A stretch of DNA of 64,000 nt from Panopea generosa (lineage: Eukaryota > Mollusca > Bivalvia > Adapedonta > Hiatellidae), in contig CM055903.1 in assembly GCA_029582155.1 (NCBI GenBank), forward strand, positions 36,560,353 to 36,624,352. The letters run 5' to 3'. The position numbers and the translations under genes are program-made. Below the pieces are notes generated by a model. It was not told where the DNA came from, did no database searches, and saw only the letters and a program-made list of their open reading frames with translations. This document shows positions 48,545-59,725 of this stretch, piece by piece; within the stretch, counting starts at the first letter, position 1; each line of letters begins with the position of its first letter.

Positions 48545-50735
48545 AGAAGGGCGCGCTTTGAAGGCGTCCACGTGTACGTGACAAAGTTTTAAGACAGTAA
48601 ATATAAACCAATAATATAACAAGTGCGACGCAAATGATTAATATTGGAAGTACCATTTGTTCACGTTATAATAGAGTTGGGTGGGGGTTACTTAAACTGT
48701 TGTTATCACATATCAAGAAAATGTCAACAAAACATCAAAATTTCGTATAGAGGTATACGTGAACAATAATAACACATTTTATCATTTAATATAAATATGA
48801 AAAATATCAAACATTCACAGTCTTCGATTTACTAAACTTTTAGTATGTTAACAAGGAATATATAATTATATACTTGTTAAAATCGAAAAGAAATCTTCTG
48901 TTCTGTGTTTTATCGGCCATTTTTATAGCCGTTATTTGGTCATATTCCCAATGTCAAATAGTATATTTTTTCCCAGTTGAGCGGTAAATATTCCAAATTA
49001 GAAGATTCAATAATTGTAAATTGAAACTTGTCATAATTCATTGATAAAATAAACAAAGTTTTCCCCATTCTGAATGTAGTATGACATTGATTCTTTAATT
49101 AATCGGCCAGAGAAGCAAGTGTTCAAGCAAGTTGAACAAATATATTTAACGCAAAAGTTTTCCCAATGTTAATGAAAACGCCGCTAAAATTTACATTTCC
49201 AAGGGTATGTGTCTTCTTCCAAAAATGGTGAAAAAACACTTCAGTTACTTTTAGTTTCGGGTTTAGCTCAAAATGTTGTATTTCTACTGGACTGATAGCC
49301 CTTTCAGACTTTGTCTCATTATACAACGAGAATATTTAGAATCTCGAATCAGTAAGAGCGACTACAGTAAAGGTGTGCAATACCACACCATATTTAACAG
49401 CTTACTACAAGGGTTTCTCCACAATACAAATCGAATCAGCTCAGATATATTTATACATGTCAGAATACAGCTAAAAGAATACCGATACTATACGAAAACA
49501 TAATAGATAGCACTGTTCTTGTTATTCCCTGATACTAATTGTGTCCCGTATCACCATATAAGCTTTTACTAGCTACTGGATGTTATCAATCATCGGTATA
49601 CGTTTATCAGTATCAGACAAAACCACAAGGACGTCAACGTCATAGATATCTGGAACTACATACATTGCAGAAGTAATAAAAGAATACGTACAACTACCCA
49701 AATGTGCTACCTGAACCAACGTGTATACCAGCTCTTATCTCAATGATGTTAATGTATCTGATTCTGTTTTGATACTAAAGGCGTAATATTAAAATGATTG
49801 CTATCTGCATTATACATTACATATTGGTAATACGTACACGCAAGATTTGGTTTTCAGCTGACACCGAGTATCGGGCGTTGACAACGCTATCTCTTATTAT
49901 AGCACACATCCAGTACTACCAATCAATATCATTATGCCTGGTTTCTGTTAATATTTAATGATCTCCTCGCTGCTGTATATTAATTAAGCACAAACAAAAT
50001 TAGATTATAACATTTCTTCCACGAGCATGCATAGAACTAGCCACCAAGTGTGTGAATAAATGCATGCACATAGCAGTAGCTTACTGGTCAAAGAGAGATA
50101 GTCTGTACTTTATACTTGCAGTGCCAACTTTGCTATTTCCCCTGGGATGTTTGGGAAAACCGTTGGATATAGAAATAAATACTAGCATAGTATTAACTTG
50201 TGTTATTACAATATATAACCTAGTTAAAATTTGATTAATTTCGTTTAATAATTGGCTGCTTATTTTTGGTACGATCAGCCTGTGCCGTGATTAATACACT
50301 ATCACAATTTGAATGGAACTTTGGACAAGCTGACTGATAATCCGTTATAAAATTGTGTTACACACAAACAACCGTTATACGATCTCAGGGGACAAACGGG
50401 ATATAAAATGTTGATGCAATTGATACTTAAAAGCATCCAATAACATGCACTCGGAGAATCTCATAAATCAAGTAGGAAACTTACTCTAGAGAGTAAGATT
50501 GTAATGCCACAAATCAGGTAAAATTGAATTGTACAAATATTGTTGCTTAATAGGATAGTATAAACATGTCTCACAGTCCACATTTGTCCTCCACCTTATT
50601 TAAAAATGTTAGTGTGCAAGCATCTATTAGATTAGTTACAGACCCATGTTCCGGTGTATAGTCTTTGCATGTATACAAAGTACTACCACTATTTTTATTA
50701 GTATAATATATATAACTGTATATATATTTCTTCTT
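48545..50735. other. AT-rich stretch without a recognised gene
   Basis: Short ORFs on both strands around 49123-49503 overlap each other and show no domain. No RNA gene or tandem repeat was recognised. Confidence 0.4.
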
Positions 50736-50739
50736 TCTT

Positions 50740-51050
50740 TATTGTTATGATGCGAAGGTTCAGACAAACCGTGGAATTAATGCACTTAGCCCACCGCTTC
50801 TCAATGTGATCCATACCACTTTTGTAGAAGTTAATTCCCCAAACCACATTTAAACGGCACGAGTCAGATCATCATCTTCATCTCTTGTCTTCACAAGCAT
50901 TTCTTCAGGTTTGACAAGTGATAAACACTGAGGGTAAGCTATGGTGAATACTGCGGGTGCGGCAGAAGTTCATAGCCACATTCACTTATACAGCAGCCAT
51001 AGCTATATGACGAGAGAAAGGTTGTATTGTGTGTGTTTTGGAGAGAAAAT
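50740..51050 (-). pseudogene. Mariner/Tc1-type transposase C-terminal remnant
   Basis: The minus strand encodes GYELLPHPQYSP (about 50941-50978), the usual 'LPHPPYSPDLAP' box before the third catalytic acid, then YHLSNLKKCL, then DEDDDLTRAV and MWFGEL in a neighbouring frame, then FYKSGMDHIEKRWAKCIN (50776-50829), the typical C-terminal 'FY..G...L..RW.KCI' motif. Stops and frameshifts interrupt it, so it is an old, inactive DNA transposon copy. The N-terminal half was not found upstream, and no terminal inverted repeats were identified. Confidence 0.8.
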
Positions 51051-52135
51051 GTTCATAAGTAAAGTGTTAGAATTCAAATATATATCTGTGAACATTGTTG
51101 ATAACAACAATTTGTTGTTTTTTTATAATTCTTAAGTGCGATACAGACTTTCAATAAAGAACATGATTTAATGATATAAAATCTCTTAACGTTCGTTTGC
51201 AGAATGATTTATTAACTTGGTAAACTTGGTAAACGTATCCAGAAAGTTTACTTCTGGACTCATGAAACACCGATATTGATGAATAAATTGTTAAAGCTTT
51301 AATTTATACGCGAAAAAGTAGCTTAATTGCCATTTTGTTCCCCCCTGATAGTTAAATCACGAGACAGACAACTTTCACATCTGCTGTCGCGTTCTGACTA
51401 TACAGGCGAGGAACAGCAACCTGTCGGATCCTGTCATAGATGCAGTCTGCAGCGTATAGCGCCTGGATTTATGGCAGAGTCGCGGAATCCGATTGTGCCG
51501 CTAGCGACATGACAGGGTACACCAGCTGTGGAGCATTTAATATACTTCGCTAAAATGGCTAGAGAAACAAATTGAGAGATATTGAGCTTTCGCATTCAGT
51601 CATAGCTATATCGTGTGAGTAATAAATAGGGATAACGACAATATGTGATGTTTGTTAGGAGACTTAGAGTGTATCCTGTATAAATGCATACTTTATTGGT
51701 ACGGCGCTTCACATAGACATACCTAGGTTAGGATTATATTTCATTTATAACTATGTGTGTTTTATTATAAAGTCACAGATTGCAAATTGTTATATTGTAA
51801 GTTGGCTGATTTTACGTGTAGATTTTGCTTTTCATTTGTGTAAAAAACATGTACAAAATGTATGTGTAAATGTGTAAGGTCAAAACAGTGGCGATTGCGA
51901 AGTTGGTCTTTTTTTGCATGTTGCGTTGTGAATGTATTAAATGGATTATTTATTTGTGTGCAATAATGAGAGATCATACATATGATATATACTTGTATTG
52001 TACACGCACGCTCGTTATAGGTAGCATGAATTTTTTATGGACGTTTGTAAGTATCTATTTGAGTTATTACATTGAGTTGTTGTTTTCGGACCAATTTGTT
52101 AAGGGATTAAATGAACTGATAAATAAATGAGAAAA
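51050..52135. other. Stretch without a recognised gene
   Basis: A short GC-richer patch at 51350-51520 has an open frame of 61 codons with no known domain. Otherwise nothing was recognised. Confidence 0.35.
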
Positions 52136-52139
52136 ATCA

Positions 52140-52696
52140 TTCATGCATTTATCCGTATATGAATAAATTAATTAATAAACGAACAAGAATCAATCAATCA
52201 ATAAATCAATTAATAACACACATAACTCTTACGAACTAATTACTTAACATGAAACACGATTCATTCACTCTCTCATCCATTCACTCATTAATCACTGTCT
52301 CTATCAGTCACCCATCAAATCCTCATCCATATACTATTATTTCAACCATATACTCATTCCTTCCTTCCTTCTTTCTTTTTTTTAAATTTTCCTGATTCCA
52401 TCGTTAATCCAATCCTTGCTTCCTTCGTTCCTACCTTGCATTTTTCATTTCTTTCTTCATTCATTCATTCCTTCCTTCGTTCGTATGTTCCTTGCTTTCT
52501 TCATTCCTCCGTTAATTCCTTTCTTCATACATTCATTCATTCGTTCGTTTGATCGTTCTTTTGTTCGTTCGTTACTTCGTGTCTTCCTTTTGTCCTTCCT
52601 CCCTATCTGTCTGCCTGCCTGTCTGTCTGTCTTCACTATCTGTCTCCTGCGTTTGTCCCCACCTTCCCTCCGATTTACCTACTGTCTCATTATATA

Positions 52697-52702
<6 letters not shown>
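52140..52702. repeat. Composite low-complexity tract
   Basis: Runs in order of ATCA/AATA-type, CATT/CTTC/GTTC-type pyrimidine-rich, and CTGC/CTGT-type tetranucleotides, ending in (TA)n. It leads directly into the (TGTA)n tract. Confidence 0.85.
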
Positions 52703-52732
<30 letters not shown>

Positions 52733-52989
52733 TGTATGTATGTATGTATGTATGTATGTATGTATGTATGTATGTATGTATGTATGTATGTATGTATGTA
52801 TGTATGTATGTATGTATGTATGTATGTATGTATGTATGTATGTATGTATGTATGTATGTATGTATGTATGTATGTATGTATGTATGTATGTATGTATGTA
52901 TGTATGTATGTATGTATGTATGTATGTATGTATGTATGTATGTATGTATGTATGTATGTATGTATGTATGTATGTATGTATGTATGTAT
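52703..52989. repeat. Perfect (TATG)n microsatellite, about 71 units
   Basis: 287 bp of uninterrupted TATG as printed. Reads as MYVC on one strand and TYIH on the other. Confidence 0.98.
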
Positions 52990-53099
52990 TATGATGTGTT
53001 TGTTTGTATGAGTGTTACTATAATTCACATCGTTTAGTTCTCCCTTCCACACCCCACCCCACCCCAACAAATCAAAACAAACAAACAAAAACACAAAGT

Positions 53100-53480
53100 A
53101 GGGACTATACTAACATAATAGCTTCTCGCCATATACATAATTATGAAATATACGTTTGAACTTTAAGGTTCTTTTCTATGTTGATATTTCGTTTCACGCA
53201 GCCTTATTTATTACTAACAGTAATTCAATATTGATAAAACTACAAACAATTATATGGACAAGGGATACAATCGATTATTTGTGTTATTGGTACTATAAAT
53301 AAATGAGTCACAACAGGTACAGTTCTATAAGGTAATTATAGATTGCCGTTGAACAGGTGGGCAACAACATAACGCAAACTGAATGTAGACTCTTTAATTC
53401 AGCAATCTTGTTACATGTATTCGCGTACTGCATGTGTATATATCGTTTTCAATTTTCACCAAGGTAAATCTTAAATGTGA
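53100..53480. other. Unassigned stretch between arrays
   Basis: No feature was recognised. Confidence 0.4.
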
Positions 53481-56400
53481 CTAGTCGGTCCGGTAGCAGT
53501 GGCTGATGTGATGGATCGAGCCGTTATCAATATAATGTGACTGTTCGGTCCGGTGTCAGTATGATGTGACTGTTCGGTCTGGTGTCAATACGATTTCACT
53601 GTTCGGTCCGGTGTCAGTATGCTATGACTGATCGAGCCGTTGTCAGTATGATGTGACTGTTCGGTCTGGTGTCAGTACGATTTCACTGTTCGGTCCGGAG
53701 TCAGTATGATGTGACTGATCGAGCTGTTGTCAGTATGATGTGACTGTTCGGTCTGGTGTCAGTACGATTTCACTGTTCGGTCCGGTGTCAGTATGATGTG
53801 ACTGATCGAGCCGTTGTCAGTATGATGTGACTGTTCGGTCCGGTGTCAGTACGATTTCACTGTTCGGTCCGGTGTCTGTATGATATGACTGTTCGGTCCA
53901 GTGTCAGTACAATTTCACTGTTCGGTCCGGTGTCAGTATGATGTGACTGATCGAGCCGTTGTCAGTATGATGTGACTGTTCGGTCTTGTGTCAGTATGAT
54001 GTGACTGTTCGGTCCGGTGTCAGTACAATTTCACTGTTCGGTCCGGTGTCAGTATGATGTGACTGTTCGGTCCGGTGTCAGTACGATTTCACTGTTCGGT
54101 CCGGTGTCAGTATGATATGACTGATCGAGCCGTTGTCAGTTTGATGTGACTGTTCGATCTGGTGTCAGTACGATTTCACTGTTCGGTCCGGTGTCAGTAT
54201 GATATGACAGATCGAGCAGATGTCAGTTTGATGTGACTGTTCGGTCAAGTGTCAGTACGATTTCACTGCTCGGTCCGATGTCAGTATGATGTGACTGATC
54301 GAGCCGTTGTCAGTATGATGTGACTGTTCAGTCTGGTGTAAGTACGATTTCACTGCTCGGTCCGGTGTCAGTATGATGTGACTGTTCGGTCTGGTGTCAG
54401 TACGATTTCACTGTTCAGTCCGGTGTCAGTATGATATGACTGATCGGGCCGTTGTCAGTATGATGTGACTGTTCGGTCTGGTGTCAGTACGATTTCACTG
54501 TTCGGTCCGGTGTCAGTATGATATGACTGTTCGGTCCGGTGTCAGTATGATGTGACTGTTCGGTCCGGTGTCAGTACGATTTCACTGTTTGGTCCGGTGT
54601 CAGTATGATGTGACTGATCGAGCTGTTGTCAGTATGATGTGACTGTTAGGTCCGGTGTCAGTACGATGTGACTGTTCGGTCCGGTGTCAGTATGATGTGA
54701 CTGCTCGGTCCGGTGTAAGTATGATGTGACTGTTCGGTCCAGTATCAGTATGATGTGACTGATTGATCCGATGTCAGTATGGTGTGACTGTTAGGTCCGG
54801 TGCAAGCATGATGAGACTTTCCGGTCCGGTGTCAGTATGTTGTGACTGGTCGGTCCGGTATCAGTATGATGTGACTGATCGATCCGATGTCAGTATGATG
54901 TGACTGTTAGGTCCGGTGCAAGCATGATGTGACTGGTCGGTCCAGTGTCAGTATGTTGTGACTGGTCGGTCCGGTATCAGTATGATGTGACTGTTCGGTC
55001 TGATGCCAATATGATGAGACTGGCCGGTCCGGTGTCAGTATATTGTGACTAGTCGGTCCGGTGGCAGTATGATGTGACTGGTCGGTCCTGTGATAGTATG
55101 GTGTCTCTGGTCGGTTCAGTGTCAGTATGATGTGACTGTTCGGTCTGGTGCCAATATGATGAGACTGGCCGGTCCAGTGTCAGTATGTTGTGTCTAGTCG
55201 GTCCGGTGGCAGTATGATTTGACTGGTCCGTCCGGTGTCAGTATGGTGTCTCTGGTCGGTCCAGTGTGATGTGACTGTTCGGTCCGGTGTCAGTATGATG
55301 TCTCTGGTCGGTCCAGTGTCAGTGTGATGTGACTGGTCGCTCTGGAGTCAATATGATGTGAATGTTCGGTCTGTTGTCAGTATTATTTCACTCTGTTCGG
55401 TCCGGTGCAAGCATGATGTGACTGGTCTTTCCGGTACCAATATGATGTGACTGTTAGGTCCGGTGTCAGTATGATGTGACAGTTCGGTTTGGTGTCAGTA
55501 TGATGTGATTGGTCTTTCATGTACCTGTATGATGTGATGCTATGTTTGGTGTCAGTATGATGTGACTGTTTGGTCCGGTGTCAGTATGATGTCAATGGCC
55601 GATCCGGTGTCAGTATGATATGACTGCTTGGTCGAGTGTTAGTATGATGTGACTGATTGGTCTGGTGACAGTTTGATGTGACTGTTCGGTCCGGTGCAAA
55701 TATGATGTGACTGGTCGGTCCAGTGTCAGTATGATGTGACTGTTCGGTCTGGTGCCAATATGTTGAGACTGGTCGTTCCAGCGTCAGTATGTTTAGACTG
55801 GTCGGTCCGGTAGTAGTATGATGTGACTGGTCGGTCCGGTGTCAGAATGGTGAAAATGTTCAGTCCAGTGTCCGTATAATGTGACTGGTCGGTCCGGTGT
55901 CAGTATGATGTCTCTGGTCTGTCCAGTGTCATCGGATTTGGATGGTCGGTCCGGTGTCAGTATGATGTGTCTGGTCGGTCCGGTGTCAGTATAATGTGAC
56001 TGGTCGGTCCGGTGTCAGTATGATGTGACTGGTCGGTCCGGTGTCAGTGTGATGTGACTGGTCGGTCCGGTGTCATTATGGTGATACTGTTCAGTCCGGT
56101 GTCAGTATGATGTGACTGGTCGGTCCGATGTCAGTTTGATGTTAATTTTAGGTCCGGTGCCAGTATCATGTGATGGTTTGGTTCGGTGCTATTATGATGT
56201 CTCTGTTCGGTCCGGTGTCAGTATGATGTCACTGTTCGGTTCTGTGACAGTGTGATATGACTGGTCGGTCCGTTGCAGGTATGATTCAACTGGTCAGTCC
56301 GGTGCTAGTATGATGTGACTGGTCGGTCCGGTGCCAGTATGGTGTGACTGTTCGGTCCGGTGCCAGTATGGTGTGTCTGGTCTGTCCGGTGCCAGCATGA

Positions 56401-56585
56401 TGTGACTGTTCGGTCCGGTGTCAGTATGATGTGACTGATCGGTCCGGTGCCAGTACGATGTGACTGTTCGGTCCGGTGCCAGTATGGTGTGTCTGGTCTG
56501 TCCGGTGCCAGCATGATGTGACTGATCGGTCCGGTGTCAGTATGATATGACTATTCGGGTCTATGCCAGTGTGATGTGGTAGTTT
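53480..56585. repeat. 29-bp tandem array, about 105 units
   Basis: The unit contains GTTCGGTCCGGTGTCAGTAT and GATGTGACT. The left third alternates three variant types (GATCGAGCCGTTGTCAG, GTTCGGTCTGG and CAGTACGATTTCACT) in a higher-order pattern. The right part is dominated by GGTCGGTCCGG types. The array ends abruptly at TGGTAGTTTGCCGAAAG. Confidence 0.96.
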
Positions 56586-56589
56586 GCCG

Positions 56590-57070
56590 AAAGGGAGGCT
56601 GATAACCGTACACCAAAATCCTATAAACCTATACGGAAGTTAATAACATTGACACAGACGTGATAATATACTATGTATTTATAACGTAATTGACAAGGAT
56701 TACGTAGTAACTGAAAATTGCACTAAGTCTTGTTATAGGATGCCGGTAATAGCCCATGAGCCAAGGTTTATTCAGCGAACATGTATACGACTGTAGAACA
56801 TAGACTAAACATAAACAATGTGGTGTATGGATCAATACGACATTCATTAACAATCTGGAGTTGCAGGGGTCGCAACATAAAGTGTTTGATGGTTGAGCTG
56901 TGGTATTTGTCTAGGTAGGAACAATGCATTTTGATGGTGTCATTTCCATACTATTTTATAACCGAAGTTATTCGTTGCATGTTATAACAGGAACATCGTA
57001 GCTAATGTATGCCGGGAAAGGGTGACAAATTGAGTATTGGATTGGGTTTGTTTTAACCCTTCAGTTCTGC
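56590..57070. other. Unassigned stretch
   Basis: No feature was recognised. Confidence 0.4.
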
Positions 57071-57075
57071 AGGTG

Positions 57076-57245
57076 TCAACGTTCTGGGTTCATTATGCAT
57101 ATCCATTTGTTGATGTTTTGTTTTATTCGTTCTATTGTGTATGGGTGTGTAGGTTAATTTGGTTTTGTACATGGAGAGTGAGTCCGGAATCTTCCTTCTT
57201 GTTGGCATCATATAACGGTATGTGTTGGCCCGCGGTAAAACCCAA
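57076..57245 (+). mobile_element. Dimeric retroposon X, copy 4 (3' part)
   Basis: Contains CATATCCATTTGTTGATGTT, TTTTGTACATGGAGAG, GGAATCTTCCTTCTTGTTGG and CGCGGTAAAACCC, the 3' half of the family. The CGGTAAAACCC end is reiterated (GATAAAACCCGATTTGG). Confidence 0.75.
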
Positions 57246-57329
57246 TTTGGCCCACGATAAAACCCGATTTGGGCCGCCGAAACCCCCGATTCTTTCTCTC
57301 ATTCCTTGCATGTACACTGCAATTCTATA

Positions 57330-58220
57330 ATGTTTTAAGTATCAGTATTTCTTAAAAGTTACTACATGGTGCGTATATGAAATTATAGTACTATTTAAAG
57401 TATGCAGATCCTTAATTCCCGTGTGTTTTTTTGGAAAATTGCATAACTCTGACGGAGAGTTTAAGGACGTTCTATTTCGTATACGACTAAACAGTAATAT
57501 GAGTATTACAAATTCGAAATAGTTATCAGCCTAATGGAAACTGTTTAGAAATATCAATTTGAATATAAAGACTGTTTTATTGTCATGTTAAAAGCTGACG
57601 TCAGATAACTAACTTTTAAAAACATTAATGTATCTATATTATTATACAATTACAAGTGTAAAACTGATTGAATACGCGCTTCCGTGTGACATTTTTAAAC
57701 GTACTCATACGTCGTATTACCTCCCTTTTATTACTTACTGCATGCGTTGTGTACTTTATGTCCTTACTAGAACTAATATGCAAGTGCGGTTTAATCAGAG
57801 TTGGCATCGTGGTGGGACAATATGCAGACATTCTTCAACCTTTAACAGCCTTTCTAACGTATTGATTTTGAACAGTTCTTTAAGTATTTACTCAGTTGAC
57901 ATGTGCTTAATCAAACTATTGCTAAATTCTACATGTCTTGGTTTGAGACCACCTAGTCTGTGTTTTCATCAGTTACAATGTCCGTTCAGATGATTATATT
58001 TGGATATCAGTGGCGGACCCTTGGTTTTGTATATAGTGAATCTGTAAACAATAAAATATTTACATTGATTGCAACTTATATATCCGGTTCCAACTTGTGA
58101 CTTGACAATCACTTAGCTTAAAAAGCATTTGGTTTAAATATATTTATCTTCCATCGAATGTCAAACATGTTTAACAAAGAAAACTCGTTCAATATCTCAA
58201 TACGGACATAACGTTATGTT
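57330..58220. other. AT-rich stretch without a recognised gene
   Basis: Overlapping ORFs on both strands near 57630-57990 show no domain. CAGTGGCGGACC at 58009 resembles a hAT terminus, but no partner end was found. Confidence 0.35.
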
Positions 58221-59110
58221 CTCAAATCAAAGTCACATCATGTGGTATTTGTCCAAGGCAAAATACCAATATTCACACGACCTACACATGTACATATACG
58301 ACCTTTAATCAGAGACACACTGTGACCAATGCCCAAAGACACAGCATAATTATAGTCCTTACACAACATACCATACATGACCATTGTTTAACGACACATA
58401 ATAACCTATCCATGTTCAATGACACAGCAAATTAGTCTTGATCACGAAAACAACATGATTGTGACAACTGCCCAAGGATGCATCACAGAACTCTTGAACA
58501 GCGTTTAACTCATGCTAACGCATGACCCTTGATGAACGATAAGATGGATGACCTTTAATCAATAAATCAAATCCTAACTTTTGCCAAGGGGCAGTTAATG
58601 ACTCTTCCTGGAAGAAGCAATACATGACCCTTTTCAAGGAGCATGGCTCTTGATAAAGAAAGGCCGCAATACATGAAATTCGATAAATGAATCAAAACCT
58701 GACCTTTGTCACTGAAACGACAGTAAATTACTCTAGCTGGACGACGCAATACATGACCCTTGTTCTAGGAACATGACCATTGATAAAGAAATGCCGTAAT
58801 ACATGACATTTAATCGATGAATCAAAACCTGACCTTTGCCACTGAGACGACGTAAAGTACTCTTGCTCAAGGAAATACCAGTGATCAAAAACAAAGCACT
58901 AACCTTGTACAAAGACGCATTGCATAACGCTTGCTGAAAATTCCGCCAAAACGTAACCCTTGTTGAGGGAAACAACTCATGAGCCTTGCTAAAGCACACA
59001 ATACATGGCCATTTGTCAATTGTTATGCTCAACGAAACAAACATTACCCCGTTCAATGGCGTAATACATAATCTTTCAGACAGCAAACAACGTACATAAC
59101 TCGAGAATAC
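58220..59110. repeat. Degenerate tandem array
   Basis: Irregular reiteration of CAATACATGACCCTTG-like and ATGACCATTG-like motifs. A larger unit of about 128 bp is seen twice: GATAAAGAAAGGCCGCAATA near 58652 and GATAAAGAAATGCCGTAATA near 58780, each followed by AATCAAAACCTGACCTTTG. The 150-codon minus ORF across it is a by-product. Confidence 0.75.
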
Positions 59111-59725
59111 GATATATGCTGAAAGTTTTAGACAAAACATACGATCTTGGACATCTCTTGAATGAGGACTATTCCAAGCTACCACTGAGTTGAATGACTT
59201 CGCTTGGTTGTACTATAAGTCATACAGTCAATACACCAGATGTCACAAGATGGACTGTTAATATTCTGGCATTCTGTCAGAATGACAAAACAAGTTGTCA
59301 TGAAACAGTAAAAAATTTATGTCATGTGCGAAGTTTGGTGTAACATGTTTAACCAAACATCAAGCTCTGCCTACACCCACATATATTTACTACAACACCG
59401 TTAACTGAGACTAAACTATTGTCCATGTAGAAAATCGTTTTCATCACGTCTCTTATAAAGTTGCGCCCCTTAGGTGACGGTTACACGATTCCTGCGTAAT
59501 TTGGTTCGAAATAATCCCAAAATAATTCACAGGGACTGTGATTTCATACTGCAGATGAGTAGGACAACATCTGCTTAGCAACAGCTCTGGTGTTAGGAAA
59601 TGGCTGTATTATAAAGGAGCATAAATACGAAGTTCTGTTATCTAGAGGCTTAACAATGTCTTTGAAAAAAATGGTCAACAGCCCAGTTATTTTGAATTTT
59701 TATTTATATAAAAAAATACTTTAAA
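59110..59725. other. Unassigned stretch
   Basis: No feature was recognised. Confidence 0.4.

Noticed and set aside
49123-49503. Overlapping 67- and 76-codon ORFs on opposite strands
   Set aside because: No recognisable motif and mutual overlap; no splice context that favours either.
52416-53094. Poly(MYVC) and poly(THTYI) ORFs
   Set aside because: Direct translations of the TATG microsatellite.
57628-57993. 121-codon ORF
   Set aside because: No domain; overlapping ORFs on the other strand; composition typical of random AT-rich sequence.
58009-58020. CAGTGGCGGACC as a hAT terminus
   Set aside because: No matching inverted end or target duplication found within reach.
58733-59185. 150-codon minus ORF
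   Set aside because: Spans a degenerate tandem repeat; no domain recognised.
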